Source of the DNA: Treponema sp.
Lineage (GTDB): Bacteria > Spirochaetota > Spirochaetia > Treponematales > Treponemataceae
Reading direction: 5' to 3'
DNA length: 64,000 bases
NCBI GenBank assembly: GCA_017940255.1
Contig: JAGAZB010000010.1
Span: 113,234-177,233 of the forward strand
In this document: in pieces, positions 32,088 to 40,536 of the stretch
Position numbering within the stretch: the stretch's first letter is position 1
Layout: every line of letters starts with the position of its first letter
Translations under genes and position numbers: made by a program
The notes under the pieces: generated by a model
Database searches by the model: none
Seen by the model: only the letters and a program-made list of their open reading frames with translations
Told to the model about the DNA's origin: nothing

Positions 32088-34316
32088 ATGAAACTTTGGG
32101 AAACAGGTGCACTTTATGAAAACGGCAAGCTTACGCCGGCAACAGCTGCAAATGCTGATGGTGCAAAAAAGACGATTGCTTATTCAATTTTACAGAAGCA
32201 CAACACAAGCGGTGATGCTTCAAAACTTAAAATTAAGTTTGATAAAATCACTTCTCACGATATTACATATGTTGGAATTATTCAGACAGCACGTGCTTCT
32301 GGCCTGGAAAAGTTCCCTATTCCTTATGTACTTACAAACTGCCACAACTCACTTTGTGCAGTAGGTGGTACAATTAATGATGATGACCACATGTTCGGTC
32401 TTACATGTGCCCAGAAATACGGTGGAGTTTACGTTCCTCCTCATCAGGCTGTAATTCACCAGTATGCCCGCGAAATGCTTGCAGAATGCGGCGCCATGAT
32501 TTTGGGTTCAGACTCTCACACACGTTACGGTGCTCTTGGTACTATGGCAATCGGCGAGGGTGGTGGAGAGCTCGCTAAGCAGCTGTTGGGAAAAACTTAC
32601 GATGTAAACTATCCTGGAGTTGTTGCAATTTACCTTACAGGTTCTCCTGTTCCTGGTGTTGGCCCTCAGGATGTGGCTCTTGCAATCATTAAAGAAGTTT
32701 TTGCAAGCGGTTTTGTAAAAAACAAGGTTATGGAATTCATTGGTCCTGGCGTTGCAAATCTTTCTGCAGATTTCCGTATTGGCGTTGATGTAATGACTAC
32801 AGAAACAACCTGTCTTTCTTCTATTTGGGAAACAGACGGCAAGGTTGAAGAGTGGTATGCTATTCATGGTCGTGTAGGTGCTTATAAAGAGCTCAAGCCT
32901 GCTAATGGTGCTTATTATGATGGCGCAATCGAAATTGATTTGAGCGAAATCCGCCCTATGATTGCAATGCCTTTCCACCCGTCTTGCGCTTATACAATTG
33001 AAGAAGTAAACAAGAACCTTGATGATGTTTTGACTGATGCAGAAAAGCGTGCAAAGGTAAGCTTTGGCGACAAGGTTGATTTTGACCTTCATAAAAAGAT
33101 TATTGACGGAAAACTTTATGTAGACCAGGGTATTATTGCCGGTTGTGCAGGTGGTGGATTCGAAAACATCTGTGCCGCTGCTGATATTCTTAAAGGTAAG
33201 GATAGCGGAAACGGTAAGTTTGTACTTTCAGTTTATCCGGCTAGTATGCCAGTTTACATGGAATTGATGAAGAACGGTGCATTCTCTGCTTTGATTGATG
33301 CCGGAGCAGTAGTAAAGACTGCCTTCTGTGGTCCATGTTTTGGTGCAGGGGACACTCCTGCTAACGGAGCCTTCTCTATTCGTCACTCAACAAGAAACTT
33401 CCCTAACCGCGAAGGTTCAAAGATTCAGAATGGTCAGCTTTCTTCTGTTGCCCTTATGGATGCCCGCTCAATTGCCGCTACAGCTGCAAACAAGGGCTTC
33501 CTTACTGCCGCAACAGAATTCGACACAGAGTTCAGCGGAAAGAAATATTTCTTTGATAAAGCAATTTACGAAAAACGCGTTTATGATTCAAAGGGCGTTG
33601 CTCATCCAGAAGTTGAAATTCAGTTTGGTCCAAATATTAAAGACTGGCCAAGCATGAAGCCACTCAGCGACGACCTTCTCATTAAAATTGTAAGCGAGAT
33701 TCATGACCCTGTAACTACAACAGATGAACTTATTCCTTCTGGAGAAACTTCATCATTCCGTTCTAATCCACTTGGATTGGCTGAGTTCACACTTAGCCGC
33801 CGCGACCCTGCTTACGTTGGCCGCGCAAAGGCTGTACGCGATGGCAGCGACGAAGTAAAAGCAGAAGTTGCAGCAACAGAAGCTGCTCTTGCAAAGGCAA
33901 AACCAGAGTTCAAGGGACGTGTAGCTGCTGCAGGTCTTGGTTCTTCAATCTTTGCTGTAAAACCTGGTGACGGTTCTGCCCGCGAACAGGCTGCAAGCTG
34001 CCAGAAGGTTCTTGGCGGCTGGGCAAACATTGCAAACGAATATGCTACAAAGCGTTACCGTTCAAATCTTATTAACTGGGGTATGCTTCCATTCTTATAT
34101 AAGGATGGCGACAAGAACCTTCCATTCGCAAACGGAGATTATGTATTTATTCCAGACGTAAAAAAGATGGTTCAGGAAAAATTACCTAGCTGCAAGGCTT
34201 ACGCAGTTAAGGCTGATGGTACAATCAACGAGTTTGAATTGAGCACCGGAGACCTTACAGATGACGAACGCAAAATTATCCTTGCCGGTTGTCTTATCAA
34301 TTACTATCGTGACTAA
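32088..34316 (+). CDS. aconitase-family hydratase (YbhJ-like)
   Basis: 742 residues. Aconitase superfamily with Fe-S domain and swivel domain. Seen: [30 protein letters not shown] (the DSHT motif), [80 protein letters not shown] with two cluster Cys and the Arg loop, and [19 protein letters not shown]. The overall layout, with CGPCFG and the long C-terminus, fits E. coli YbhJ, whose function is not firmly assigned, rather than AcnA/AcnB. It could supply isocitrate for the icd product at 13116. Own promoter and a strong terminator at 34362. Confidence 0.8.
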   Translation: MKLWETGALYENGKLTPATAANADGAKKTIAYSILQKHNTSGDASKLKIKFDKITSHDITYVGIIQTARASGLEKFPIPYVLTNCHNSLCAVGGTINDDDHMFGLTCAQKYGGVYVPPHQAVIHQYAREMLAECGAMILGSDSHTRYGALGTMAIGEGGGELAKQLLGKTYDVNYPGVVAIYLTGSPVPGVGPQDVALAIIKEVFASGFVKNKVMEFIGPGVANLSADFRIGVDVMTTETTCLSSIWETDGKVEEWYAIHGRVGAYKELKPANGAYYDGAIEIDLSEIRPMIAMPFHPSCAYTIEEVNKNLDDVLTDAEKRAKVSFGDKVDFDLHKKIIDGKLYVDQGIIAGCAGGGFENICAAADILKGKDSGNGKFVLSVYPASMPVYMELMKNGAFSALIDAGAVVKTAFCGPCFGAGDTPANGAFSIRHSTRNFPNREGSKIQNGQLSSVALMDARSIAATAANKGFLTAATEFDTEFSGKKYFFDKAIYEKRVYDSKGVAHPEVEIQFGPNIKDWPSMKPLSDDLLIKIVSEIHDPVTTTDELIPSGETSSFRSNPLGLAEFTLSRRDPAYVGRAKAVRDGSDEVKAEVAATEAALAKAKPEFKGRVAAAGLGSSIFAVKPGDGSAREQAASCQKVLGGWANIANEYATKRYRSNLINWGMLPFLYKDGDKNLPFANGDYVFIPDVKKMVQEKLPSCKAYAVKADGTINEFELSTGDLTDDERKIILAGCLINYYRD

Positions 34317-34324
34317 ATAAGCCT

Positions 34325-34349
34325 GGTAGTTTCGACAAGCTCAACCACC
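34325..34349 (-). repeat. GAGCTTGTCGA palindromic repeat, copy R1
   Basis: 25 bp with 7-bp arms (GGTAGTT/AACCACC on the plus strand, one mismatch) around TCGACAAGCTC. Starts 8 bp after the stop of the aconitase-like gene, before its terminator. Confidence 0.85.
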
Positions 34350-34361
34350 ATATTTACAGTA

Positions 34362-34399
34362 AAAGAGTCTGCTCTTTACAGAGCAGACTCTTTTTTTTT
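34362..34399 (+). terminator. rho-independent terminator of the aconitase-like gene
   Basis: Perfect 14-bp stem AAAGAGTCTGCTCT / AGAGCAGACTCTTT with loop TTAC, followed by T. Palindromic, so it may act on both strands. Confidence 0.92.
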
Positions 34400-34426
34400 G
34401 CTTAAATTTGAATAGTGTGTTATAAT
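34398..34426 (+). promoter_or_regulatory. promoter of the hypB operon
   Basis: TTGCTT (34398-34403), 17-bp spacer, TATAAT (34421-34426). Predicted start near 34433, within the dyad at 34431-34447. Confidence 0.7.
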
Positions 34427-34430
34427 GTTC

Positions 34431-34447
34431 TGATAGTGATACTATCA
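34431..34447. promoter_or_regulatory. perfect 17-bp dyad over the hypB transcription start (operator candidate)
   Basis: TGATAGT-GAT-ACTATCA. The perfect 7-3-7 dyad begins at the expected +1 and ends before the Shine-Dalgarno (GGAGG). Half-sites resemble Fur-family boxes (TGATAAT), which fits a metal-linked operon, but the 3-bp spacing differs from the usual 7-1-7. Confidence 0.6.
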
Positions 34448-34457
34448 CGGAGGTAAT

Positions 34458-35126
34458 ATGGATCAGGTCAGGGTTATCGAGGTAAAAGAAAACATACTTG
34501 CAGATAACGATAAAGAAGCTCAACTTTTGAGGGACAGGCTTAAGTCTAAAAAGACTTTTCTTATGAATTTAATGTCCTCTCCGGGTAGCGGAAAAACTAC
34601 AACTCTTTTGCGAACAATAGAAGCCTTAAAAGATAAAATTAAAATTGGAATTATGGAAGCTGATATTGATTCTGATGTAGATGCCATTACCATGGCAAAT
34701 GCCGGCGTAAAATCCATTCAGCTGCATACGGGCGGAATGTGCCATCTGGATGCGGCTATGACAGAGCAGGGCTTAAATGAACTTGGCTTTGACGGACTTG
34801 ATCTTGTAGTACTGGAAAATGTTGGAAATTTGATTTGTCCTGCAGAATTTGATACAGGGGCTGCAAAAAATGTAATGATTCTTTCAGTTCCGGAAGGTCA
34901 TGATAAACCTTTGAAGTATCCTCTTATGTTCAGTAAGGTTGATGCTTTAATTATCAATAAGATTGATGTTCTTCCTTATTTTGATTTTGATATGGAAAAA
35001 GTAAGAGAGTACGTTGGAAAAATCAATAAAAATGTGAAAATCTTCCCGATTTCGGCAAAATCTGGGGAAGGGGTAAAAGAGTGGTGTGACTGGCTGTTAA
35101 AGGAAGTTCAGGAGCATAATAAATAA
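34458..35126 (+). CDS. hypB: hydrogenase nickel incorporation GTPase HypB
   Basis: 222 residues. SIMIBI-class GTPase: P-loop MSSPGSGKTTTLLRT, EADIDSDVDA, GGMCHLDAAM (Cys-His pair of the metal site in the G domain), VLENVGNLICPAEFDTG, NKIDVLPYFDFD (NKxD) and FPISAKSGEGV. There is no N-terminal His-rich nickel-storage stretch, so it is the minimal form. It hands Ni to HypA and the target enzyme in the cytoplasm. GGAGG is 6 bp before ATG, behind its own promoter and dyad. It is first gene of a cluster with a Fe-S/FAD oxidoreductase and hypA; no hydrogenase subunit is present in the window. Confidence 0.93.
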   Translation: MDQVRVIEVKENILADNDKEAQLLRDRLKSKKTFLMNLMSSPGSGKTTTLLRTIEALKDKIKIGIMEADIDSDVDAITMANAGVKSIQLHTGGMCHLDAAMTEQGLNELGFDGLDLVVLENVGNLICPAEFDTGAAKNVMILSVPEGHDKPLKYPLMFSKVDALIINKIDVLPYFDFDMEKVREYVGKINKNVKIFPISAKSGEGVKEWCDWLLKEVQEHNK

Positions 35127-35133
35127 TTAAAGC

Positions 35134-35158
35134 GGTGGTTGAGCTTGTCGAAACCACC
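35134..35158 (+). repeat. GAGCTTGTCGA palindromic repeat, copy R2
   Basis: Arms GGTGGTT / AACCACC around GAGCTTGTCGA. Starts 7 bp after the hypB stop, before the Shine-Dalgarno of the next gene. Confidence 0.9.
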
Positions 35159-35177
35159 ATATTTTATAGGAGCAAAA

Positions 35178-37886
35178 ATGGCAGAAGTAAGACCTTTAAT
35201 CCTGGAGTTGGGACAAAAAATTACAGACCGACTCGGAAGAAAAATCAACGAAAATGACCCTGAATACTGGGGCCTGAACGAAATTGTAACAGATGAAATG
35301 GCTGAAGTTGCCCTTAAAATGGAAGTGCGTAAGCCAGTCACTCTGCCAGAACTTGTAAAAATCACCGGTAAAGATTCTGCCTATCTTGAAAAAACTTTAA
35401 TGGATATGGCAATTGCCGGCCTTATTGAATATAACTGGGAAAATCCAAAACACGAAAAGCAGTATATTCTGCCAATGTTTGTTCCTGGATCTGCTGAATT
35501 CACAAATATGAACCAGAAACAGCTGGAAGAACATCCAAAACTTGGCCGCTTTTTTGACCGTATGACCTTTGAGCCTCTGGAAAAGGTAACTCCAATGGTG
35601 CCGGAGGGGGGAGCGGGAATTGGTATGCATGTAATTCCTGTTGAAAAGGCAATTGAAGCAGAAAATACCAGTGTCAGCGTAGAACACATTTCTCACTGGC
35701 TCGATAAATATGACGGAAAATATGCTGCATCTCCTTGTTCCTGCCGTCTTAGTCGCCGCACTTACGAAGAAGGCTGTGCCGACGATCCTGAAGACTGGTG
35801 TATCGGTGTAGGTGATATGGCAGACTACCTTGTAGAAACAAAACGCGGCCACTATATTACCCGCGAGCAGGTTTATGAGATTCTTAAGCGGGCAGAAGAC
35901 AACGGCTTTGTTCATCAGATTACAAATATTGACGGTGAAAATAAGATTTTTGCGATTTGTAACTGTAATATTAATGTCTGTTATGCTTTGCGAACTTCGC
36001 AGTTGTTTAATACGCCGAATATGAGCCGCTCTGCCTATGTTGCTCGTACAGAAAGTGACAAGTGTGTTGCCTGCGGCCGTTGTGTAGAATACTGTCCTGC
36101 CGGGGCTGTAAAACTTGGTCAGAAGCTTTGTAAAAAGGATGGAAGTAAGGTTGAATATCCAAAACACATTCTTCCGGATAATCATAAGTGGAGTAAGGCT
36201 AACTGGGACGAAAATTACCGCGATACAGCGCGAATCAACTGCTATTCAAGCGGTACCGCTCCCTGTAAAACTGCCTGTCCTGCCCACATTGGTATTCAGG
36301 GCTATTTAAAGATGGCAAGCCAAGGCCGCTATACAGAAGCCCTGGAACTTATTAAAAAGGAAAATCCTTTCCCTGCAGTGTGCGGCCGTATCTGTAACAA
36401 GCGCTGTGAAGCTGCCTGTACCCGCGGCACAATAGACGAAGCAATTGCAATTGATGAAGTAAAGAAATTTATCGCTCAGAAAGATCTGGATTCAAAAGTC
36501 CGCTTTATTCCAAAGAAGGTAATTCCTTCAAACCGCGGCGAGTTCAGCCAGAAAATTGCAATTATTGGTGGAGGACCTGCAGGTCTTTCCTGCGCTTTCT
36601 ACCTTGCAGAAAAGGGGTACCGTCCAACCGTATTTGAAAAGAATAAGGTTGCAGGTGGTATGCTTGTTTACGGTATTCCGTCATTTAAACTTGAAAAAGA
36701 TGTAGTTGCGGCAGAAATTGACGTAATGAAAGAAATGGGCGTTGAAATAAAGACCGGCGTAGAAGTTGGAAAAGATGTAACTATCGCACAGCTTCGCGAG
36801 CAGGGCTACAAGGCCTTCTATATTGCAATTGGATGTCAGGGTGGCCGCAAGGCTGGTGTTCCTGGTGAAGATGCAGCAGGTGTTATGACTGCGGTTGATT
36901 TCCTCCGAACAGTTGCTGATGACAAGAGCTTTAAGGTTAGCGGCAAGACTGTAGTTGTTGGTGGCGGTAACGTTGCAATTGATGTTAGCCGTACTGCATG
37001 GCGCTGCGGCGGAAGTGATATTCAGCAGTTCTGTCTTGAACAGCGCAATGAAATGCCTGCAACTGTAGAAGAAATAGAAGAAGCTGAAGAAGAAGGAATT
37101 AAGATTAACTGCGGCTGGGGGCCAAAAGAGATTTTGACAGAAGGCGGCAAGGTAAAAGGCATTGTATTTAAGAAGTGCCTTTCTGTATTTGATGAAAACC
37201 ACAAATTCGCACCAAAATATGATGAAAATGATACAATCACTGTAGAATGCGAAAATGTATTCCTTTCTATTGGTCAGGCAATTGTCTGGGGCGATATGCT
37301 TGCAGGCAGCAAGGTTGAACTTGGCCGTGGAAACGGAGTAGTAGCTGATCCTGTAACTTATCAGACTGCAGAGCCGGATATTTTTGCAGGTGGAGATGTA
37401 TACACAGGACCAAAATTTGCAATCGACGCAATTGCTGCCGGTAAAAAAGCCGCAATTTCTATCCACAGATTTGTACAGCCTCATTCAACTTTGATAATCG
37501 GTCGTGATAAGCGAGAATTCATTGAACTTAATAAGGAAGATATTAAGGTTGAAGGATACGATAATACACCTCGTCAGGTTCCTGGAAAACGTACTACAGA
37601 CAGTAAGTTTGAAGAAACAAAGCTTTGCTTTACAGAAGAGCAGATTAAAAAGGAAACTGCCCGCTGTTTAAGTTGTGGTCAGAGCATTGTTGATGAAAAC
37701 AAGTGTATTGGTTGTGGCGTTTGTACAACTAAGTGTGCCTTTGACGCAATTAAGCTTCACCGCGAACATCCAAAGGCAAGTACAATGGTTAAGAGTGAAG
37801 ATAAACTCAAGTCCATTTTGCCAAACATGGTTAAGCGTGGCGTGAAGATTCTTTTGAATCCGAATAGGAATTCGCTGGAGAAGTAA
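35178..37886 (+). CDS. Fe-S/FAD pyridine-nucleotide oxidoreductase (GltD-like core)
   Basis: 902 residues. Start 35178 has AGGAGC upstream; a longer frame starts inside repeat R2. Domain order: unique N-terminal domain (1-290) with SPCSCR (187) and ICNCNINVC (260-268); 4Fe-4S ferredoxin motif (Cys 296, 299, 302, 306); a Cys-rich helical domain as in GltD/DPYD (Cys 355-414); FAD Rossmann GGGPAG (464) and NAD(P) site GGGNVA (595); a late CLSCG (830) and CIGCGVCTTKC (843-853). It should move electrons between NAD(P)H and ferredoxin-like carriers; the N-terminal part resembles Fe-S proteins of anaerobes. Flanked by hypB and hypA, so possibly part of, or supplying, a nickel or hydrogen-linked redox system. 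The exact partner is unknown. Confidence 0.8.
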   Translation: MAEVRPLILELGQKITDRLGRKINENDPEYWGLNEIVTDEMAEVALKMEVRKPVTLPELVKITGKDSAYLEKTLMDMAIAGLIEYNWENPKHEKQYILPMFVPGSAEFTNMNQKQLEEHPKLGRFFDRMTFEPLEKVTPMVPEGGAGIGMHVIPVEKAIEAENTSVSVEHISHWLDKYDGKYAASPCSCRLSRRTYEEGCADDPEDWCIGVGDMADYLVETKRGHYITREQVYEILKRAEDNGFVHQITNIDGENKIFAICNCNINVCYALRTSQLFNTPNMSRSAYVARTESDKCVACGRCVEYCPAGAVKLGQKLCKKDGSKVEYPKHILPDNHKWSKANWDENYRDTARINCYSSGTAPCKTACPAHIGIQGYLKMASQGRYTEALELIKKENPFPAVCGRICNKRCEAACTRGTIDEAIAIDEVKKFIAQKDLDSKVRFIPKKVIPSNRGEFSQKIAIIGGGPAGLSCAFYLAEKGYRPTVFEKNKVAGGMLVYGIPSFKLEKDVVAAEIDVMKEMGVEIKTGVEVGKDVTIAQLREQGYKAFYIAIGCQGGRKAGVPGEDAAGVMTAVDFLRTVADDKSFKVSGKTVVVGGGNVAIDVSRTAWRCGGSDIQQFCLEQRNEMPATVEEIEEAEEEGIKINCGWGPKEILTEGGKVKGIVFKKCLSVFDENHKFAPKYDENDTITVECENVFLSIGQAIVWGDMLAGSKVELGRGNGVVADPVTYQTAEPDIFAGGDVYTGPKFAIDAIAAGKKAAISIHRFVQPHSTLIIGRDKREFIELNKEDIKVEGYDNTPRQVPGKRTTDSKFEETKLCFTEEQIKKETARCLSCGQSIVDENKCIGCGVCTTKCAFDAIKLHREHPKASTMVKSEDKLKSILPNMVKRGVKILLNPNRNSLEK

Positions 37887-37896
37887 AAACTCAAAT

Positions 37897-37921
37897 GGTG
37901 GTTGAGCCTGTCGAAACCACT
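37897..37921 (+). repeat. GAGCTTGTCGA palindromic repeat, copy R3
   Basis: Arms GGTGGTT / AACCACT with core GAGCCTGTCGA (one core change). Starts 10 bp after the oxidoreductase stop. Confidence 0.85.
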
Positions 37922-37936
37922 GTTAATAGATTCTGC

Positions 37937-37961
37937 GGTCATTTCGACAAGCTCAATGACC
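37937..37961 (-). repeat. GAGCTTGTCGA palindromic repeat, copy R4 (GGTCATT arms)
   Basis: Inverted relative to R3: GGTCATT / AATGACC arms around TCGACAAGCTC. Ends 11 bp before the hypA ATG, where a Shine-Dalgarno would be expected. Confidence 0.88.
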
Positions 37962-37972
37962 GTATGCAAAAT

Positions 37973-38317
37973 ATGCACGAACTAGGTCTTGTCTTTCACA
38001 TCATCAAGCGTCTCGAAAATCTTGCTCAGGAACAGAATCTGAAAGAGATTCAAAGTGTGACTCTGGAACTTGGAGAAGTTAGTGGGGTAGTGCCGGAATT
38101 TCTGCAGGACGGCTGGAAGTGGGCAATCAAAAAATCACAGGTTCTGGATGGCGCGGCTTTGAAAATTGAAAGTCTTCCCGCTACTACAATCTGCAACTCG
38201 TGTGGTAAAACATATCCCACGGTAGAATTTGGTAAAATTTGTCCGCATTGCAAAAGCGAAGATACTGTTTTGCAGGCGGGCAATGAAATGAATATAAAGG
38301 AAATTGAAGCGTGCTAA
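37973..38317 (+). CDS. hypA: hydrogenase nickel incorporation protein HypA
   Basis: 114 residues. HypA binds Ni through its N-terminal Met-His, so the start is set at the MHEL (37973) rather than at 37964 or farther upstream, where the frame runs through repeats R3 and R4. MHELGLVFHIIKRLENLA, VTLELGEVSGVVPEFL, and the zinc ribbon CNSCGKTYP...CPHCKSEDT with both CxxC pairs are visible. It should deliver Ni with HypB to a nickel enzyme. No Shine-Dalgarno: the region is occupied by repeat R4. A 1-bp gap leads to repeat R5. Confidence 0.9.
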   Translation: MHELGLVFHIIKRLENLAQEQNLKEIQSVTLELGEVSGVVPEFLQDGWKWAIKKSQVLDGAALKIESLPATTICNSCGKTYPTVEFGKICPHCKSEDTVLQAGNEMNIKEIEAC

Positions 38318-38318
38318 G

Positions 38319-38343
38319 GGTGGTTGAGCTTGTCGAAACCACT
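38319..38343 (+). repeat. GAGCTTGTCGA palindromic repeat, copy R5
   Basis: Arms GGTGGTT / AACCACT around GAGCTTGTCGA, 1 bp after the hypA stop. Confidence 0.9.
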
Positions 38344-38368
38344 TCTGTGCGCTTACACAGGAGGTTAC

Positions 38369-39484
38369 ATGTTATTTCAACTTTATGGATCAACTGTAGC
38401 AACTCAGCTGCTTGGTTGGTGTTTAGTTTTTCTTGGTCTTGTTCTTTTGAATGAACTTGGCCGAACAAAGTTTGGTGGAGTTTTTGTATTCTTCATCGTT
38501 CCAGCTGCATTAACTGTTTACTTTATTATTGCTGCTGTGGGCAAGCATTCTTTTGCTTCGGAATGGTATGTAATTAAGTATATGGACGGATGGTTCCATT
38601 ATGCTAAATTGTATGCTGCAACTATCGGTTGTATTGGTTTTATTTTCCTTGCAAGAAAATGGACTGCACTGGGTAAATCAGAATGGTTCAAATGCTGGCC
38701 ATTTATCATCGTAGGAATTAACATTCTTATCGCTGTTGCTTCTGATTTTGAATCTGCTATCAAAGGTGGAATCACAGGCGGCTGGTGGGTTTCTAACGAA
38801 GGTGTATTCCTTTATGGTGGCTGGTGGAACCTTCTTAACGGCCTTGCCGGAATCATTAATATTGCCTGTATGACCGGCTGGTGGGGAATTTACTCATCAA
38901 AGAAAGGAAAGCTTGGAAAGCAGGATATGCTCTGGCCTGATATGACCTGGATGTTTATCCTCGCTTATGATGTATGGAACTTTGAATATACATATTTGAA
39001 TCTTCCAACACACGCATGGTACTGCGGTCTTGCACTTCTTCTTGCTCCAACCTTTGCAGCTACCTTCTGGAATAAGGGTGGTTGGATTCAGAACCGTGCC
39101 TTTACACTTTCTATCTGGTGTATGTTTGCTCAGGTTGTACCATTCCAGCTTACAAAACCATTCTCTGTACTTCCTTCATTGTATGCCGGCGCTCCTCAGG
39201 ACGGAAGTGGTGCCCAGGCTTTATATGATGCTTCTATGGCTATCTACAACAATCCTGCAATCGCAAACAATGGACCTGAAGTTCAGAAGGCTATTGAAGC
39301 AATGGGAATTACTGCTGCTCCAAAAGCACAGGGGGTTATTGCAGTTCTTGCTCTTGCTATCAACGTACTTGTTCTTGCCGCAATCTGCAAAAAGGCTGCT
39401 GCAACAAAAACAAATCCTTATACAAAAGAGATTTGGAAGGGAACAAAGGACTTTGACGAAGCAATGGCTCGCGCCGAAGCTTAG
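38369..39484 (+). CDS. polytopic membrane protein, DUF5692-like
   Basis: 371 residues, about nine to ten membrane segments. Start 38369 is chosen because AGGAGG lies 6 bp upstream; a frame from 38324 passes through repeat R5. The protein is rich in Trp (GGWWVSNEGVFLYGGWWNLLNG, TGWWGIYSSKKGK, MTWMFILAYDVWNFEYTYLNLPTHAWYCG), which I associate with the DUF5692 family. No transport or catalytic motif is obvious; a conserved-looking DVWN/FEYT region within a membrane helix could bind a polar group. It ends with a charged tail and a terminator at 39507. Its place in the hyp cluster may be functional (metal or substrate transport) or incidental. Confidence 0.6.
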   Translation: MLFQLYGSTVATQLLGWCLVFLGLVLLNELGRTKFGGVFVFFIVPAALTVYFIIAAVGKHSFASEWYVIKYMDGWFHYAKLYAATIGCIGFIFLARKWTALGKSEWFKCWPFIIVGINILIAVASDFESAIKGGITGGWWVSNEGVFLYGGWWNLLNGLAGIINIACMTGWWGIYSSKKGKLGKQDMLWPDMTWMFILAYDVWNFEYTYLNLPTHAWYCGLALLLAPTFAATFWNKGGWIQNRAFTLSIWCMFAQVVPFQLTKPFSVLPSLYAGAPQDGSGAQALYDASMAIYNNPAIANNGPEVQKAIEAMGITAAPKAQGVIAVLALAINVLVLAAICKKAAATKTNPYTKEIWKGTKDFDEAMARAEA

Positions 39485-39506
39485 TTATATCTGATTTATT
39501 TAAGCC

Positions 39507-39553
39507 AAAAAGCGGAAATGGTTGGGGTTCTTCAACTATTTCCGCTTTTTTTT
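39507..39553 (+). terminator. rho-independent terminator of the hyp cluster
   Basis: AAAAAGCGGAAAT ... ATTTCCGCTTTTT with an inner GTTG/CAAC pairing and a T-tract. Confidence 0.88.
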
Positions 39554-39651
39554 CGCAAAATCGCTTGTACTGTGGTATAATCTTCATATTACATTGTTAT
39601 AATAATACGGCCGCCAGCGGCCAGAGGATGTCTAATAAGTTCTGTGACTGT

Positions 39652-39676
39652 GGTCATTGAGCTTGTCGAAATGACC
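39652..39676 (+). repeat. GAGCTTGTCGA palindromic repeat, copy R6 (GGTCATT arms)
   Basis: GGTCATT / AATGACC around GAGCTTGTCGA. Both arms differ from the GGTGGTT type in matching positions, so pairing is kept. Confidence 0.9.
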
Positions 39677-39691
39677 ATTTACACTGTATGT

Positions 39692-39716
39692 GGTGGTTTC
39701 GCCAAGCTCAACCACC
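39692..39716 (-). repeat. GAGCTTGTCGA palindromic repeat, copy R7
   Basis: GGTGGTT / AACCACC around TCGCCAAGCTC (core with one change), inverted relative to R6. Confidence 0.88.
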
Positions 39717-39762
39717 GCATTATTTACTTATTAGACATCCCCAACACAGGAGATTTTTCATG

Positions 39763-40536
39763 GTTGATTATACAGAAGGTTCAGGAAAACAGTATCATAC
39801 AGGAGTAGGGCCATCAGACATTGGAAAATATGTTATTATGCCTGGCGACCCAAAACGCTGCGAAAAGATTGCCGCTCACTTTGATAATCCTCGTCTTGTT
39901 GCAGATGTTCGGGAATATACAACCTATACCGGCACTTTGGAAGGCGTTCCGGTAAGTGTTACTTCTACCGGTATTGGCGGTCCTTCTGCGGCAATCGCCA
40001 TAGATGAGCTTGCAAAATGCGGTGCTCATACCTTTATTCGCGTTGGCACTTGCGGCGGAATGCAGGAGAATGTAATGGGCGGTGATATTGTGATTGCCAC
40101 AGGCGCCGTTCGTATGGAAGGCACCAGCCGGGAGTTTGCTCCAATTGAATATCCCGCTGTTGCAAATCTGGATTGTGTAAATGCTCTGGTAGCCGCTGCC
40201 ACAGATCTAAAAGCTCCTCACCACACAGGTGTAGTTCAGTGTAAAGATTCATTTTTTGGTCAGCACGAGCCTGAAGTTATGCCTGTAAGCTATGAACTTG
40301 AAAATAAATGGCAGGCCTGGCTCCGCATGGGCTGTCTTGCAAGCGAAATGGAAAGTGCCGCTCTTTTTATAGCCGGCCAGTTCCTTCGTGTTCGCGTAGG
40401 TTCATGTTTCCTTGTAGTTGCAAATCAGGAAAGAGCAAAAAAGGGCCTGGAAAACAAACAGGCTCACGACACGGAACTTGCAATTACTGTTGGCGTTGAA
40501 GCCTTGCGTAAGTTGATTTTGAAGGATAAACAATAA
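39763..40536 (+). CDS. udp: uridine phosphorylase
   Basis: 257 residues, NP-I nucleoside phosphorylase. [18 protein letters not shown] with the phosphate-binding [78 protein letters not shown] with the EMES substrate motif, and VVANQE. It splits uridine with phosphate to uracil and ribose-1-phosphate in the cytoplasm. Start 39763 follows GGAGA; a longer frame runs through repeat R7. TATAAT hexamers at 39574 and 39597 may be promoters. Its stop overlaps the next start, so it is co-translated with a sensor/GGDEF protein. Confidence 0.92.
   Translation, partial: VDYTEGSGKQYHTGVGPSDIGKYVIMPGDPKRCEKIAAHFDNPRLVADVREYTTYTGTLEGVPVSVTSTGIGGPSAAIAIDELAKCGAHTFIRVGTCGGMQENVMGGDIVIATGAVRMEGTSREFAPIEYPAVANLDCVNALVAAATDLKAPHHTGVVQCKDSFFGQHEPEVMPVSYELENKWQAWLRMGCLASEMESAALFIAGQFLRVRVGSCFLVVANQERAKKGLENKQAHDTELAITVGVEALRKLILKDKQ

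Larger units (their letters stand above)
39609..39740. repeat. composite inverted-repeat element upstream of udp
   Basis: GGCCGC-CA-GCGGCC hairpin (39609-39622), then a perfect 15-bp inverted repeat GGATGTCTAATAAGT (39626-39640) with its complement at 39726-39740. Repeats R6 and R7 lie inside in opposite orientation. It ends 12 bp before the Shine-Dalgarno of udp. Confidence 0.8.

Noticed and set aside
32508..33092. 194-codon minus-strand frame
   Set aside because: Antisense to the strongly conserved aconitase-like gene.
35139..35178. Upstream starts of four genes read through GAGCTTGTCGA repeats (also 37895, 38324, 39688)
   Set aside because: Each extension translates the dispersed repeat and lies before a good Shine-Dalgarno or, for hypA, before the functional MHEL start.
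35178..37886. Glutamate synthase small subunit (gltD)
   Set aside because: The core is GltD-like, but the protein has about 300 extra N-terminal residues with additional Cys motifs, a C-terminal ferredoxin motif, and hyp neighbours; no gltB nearby.
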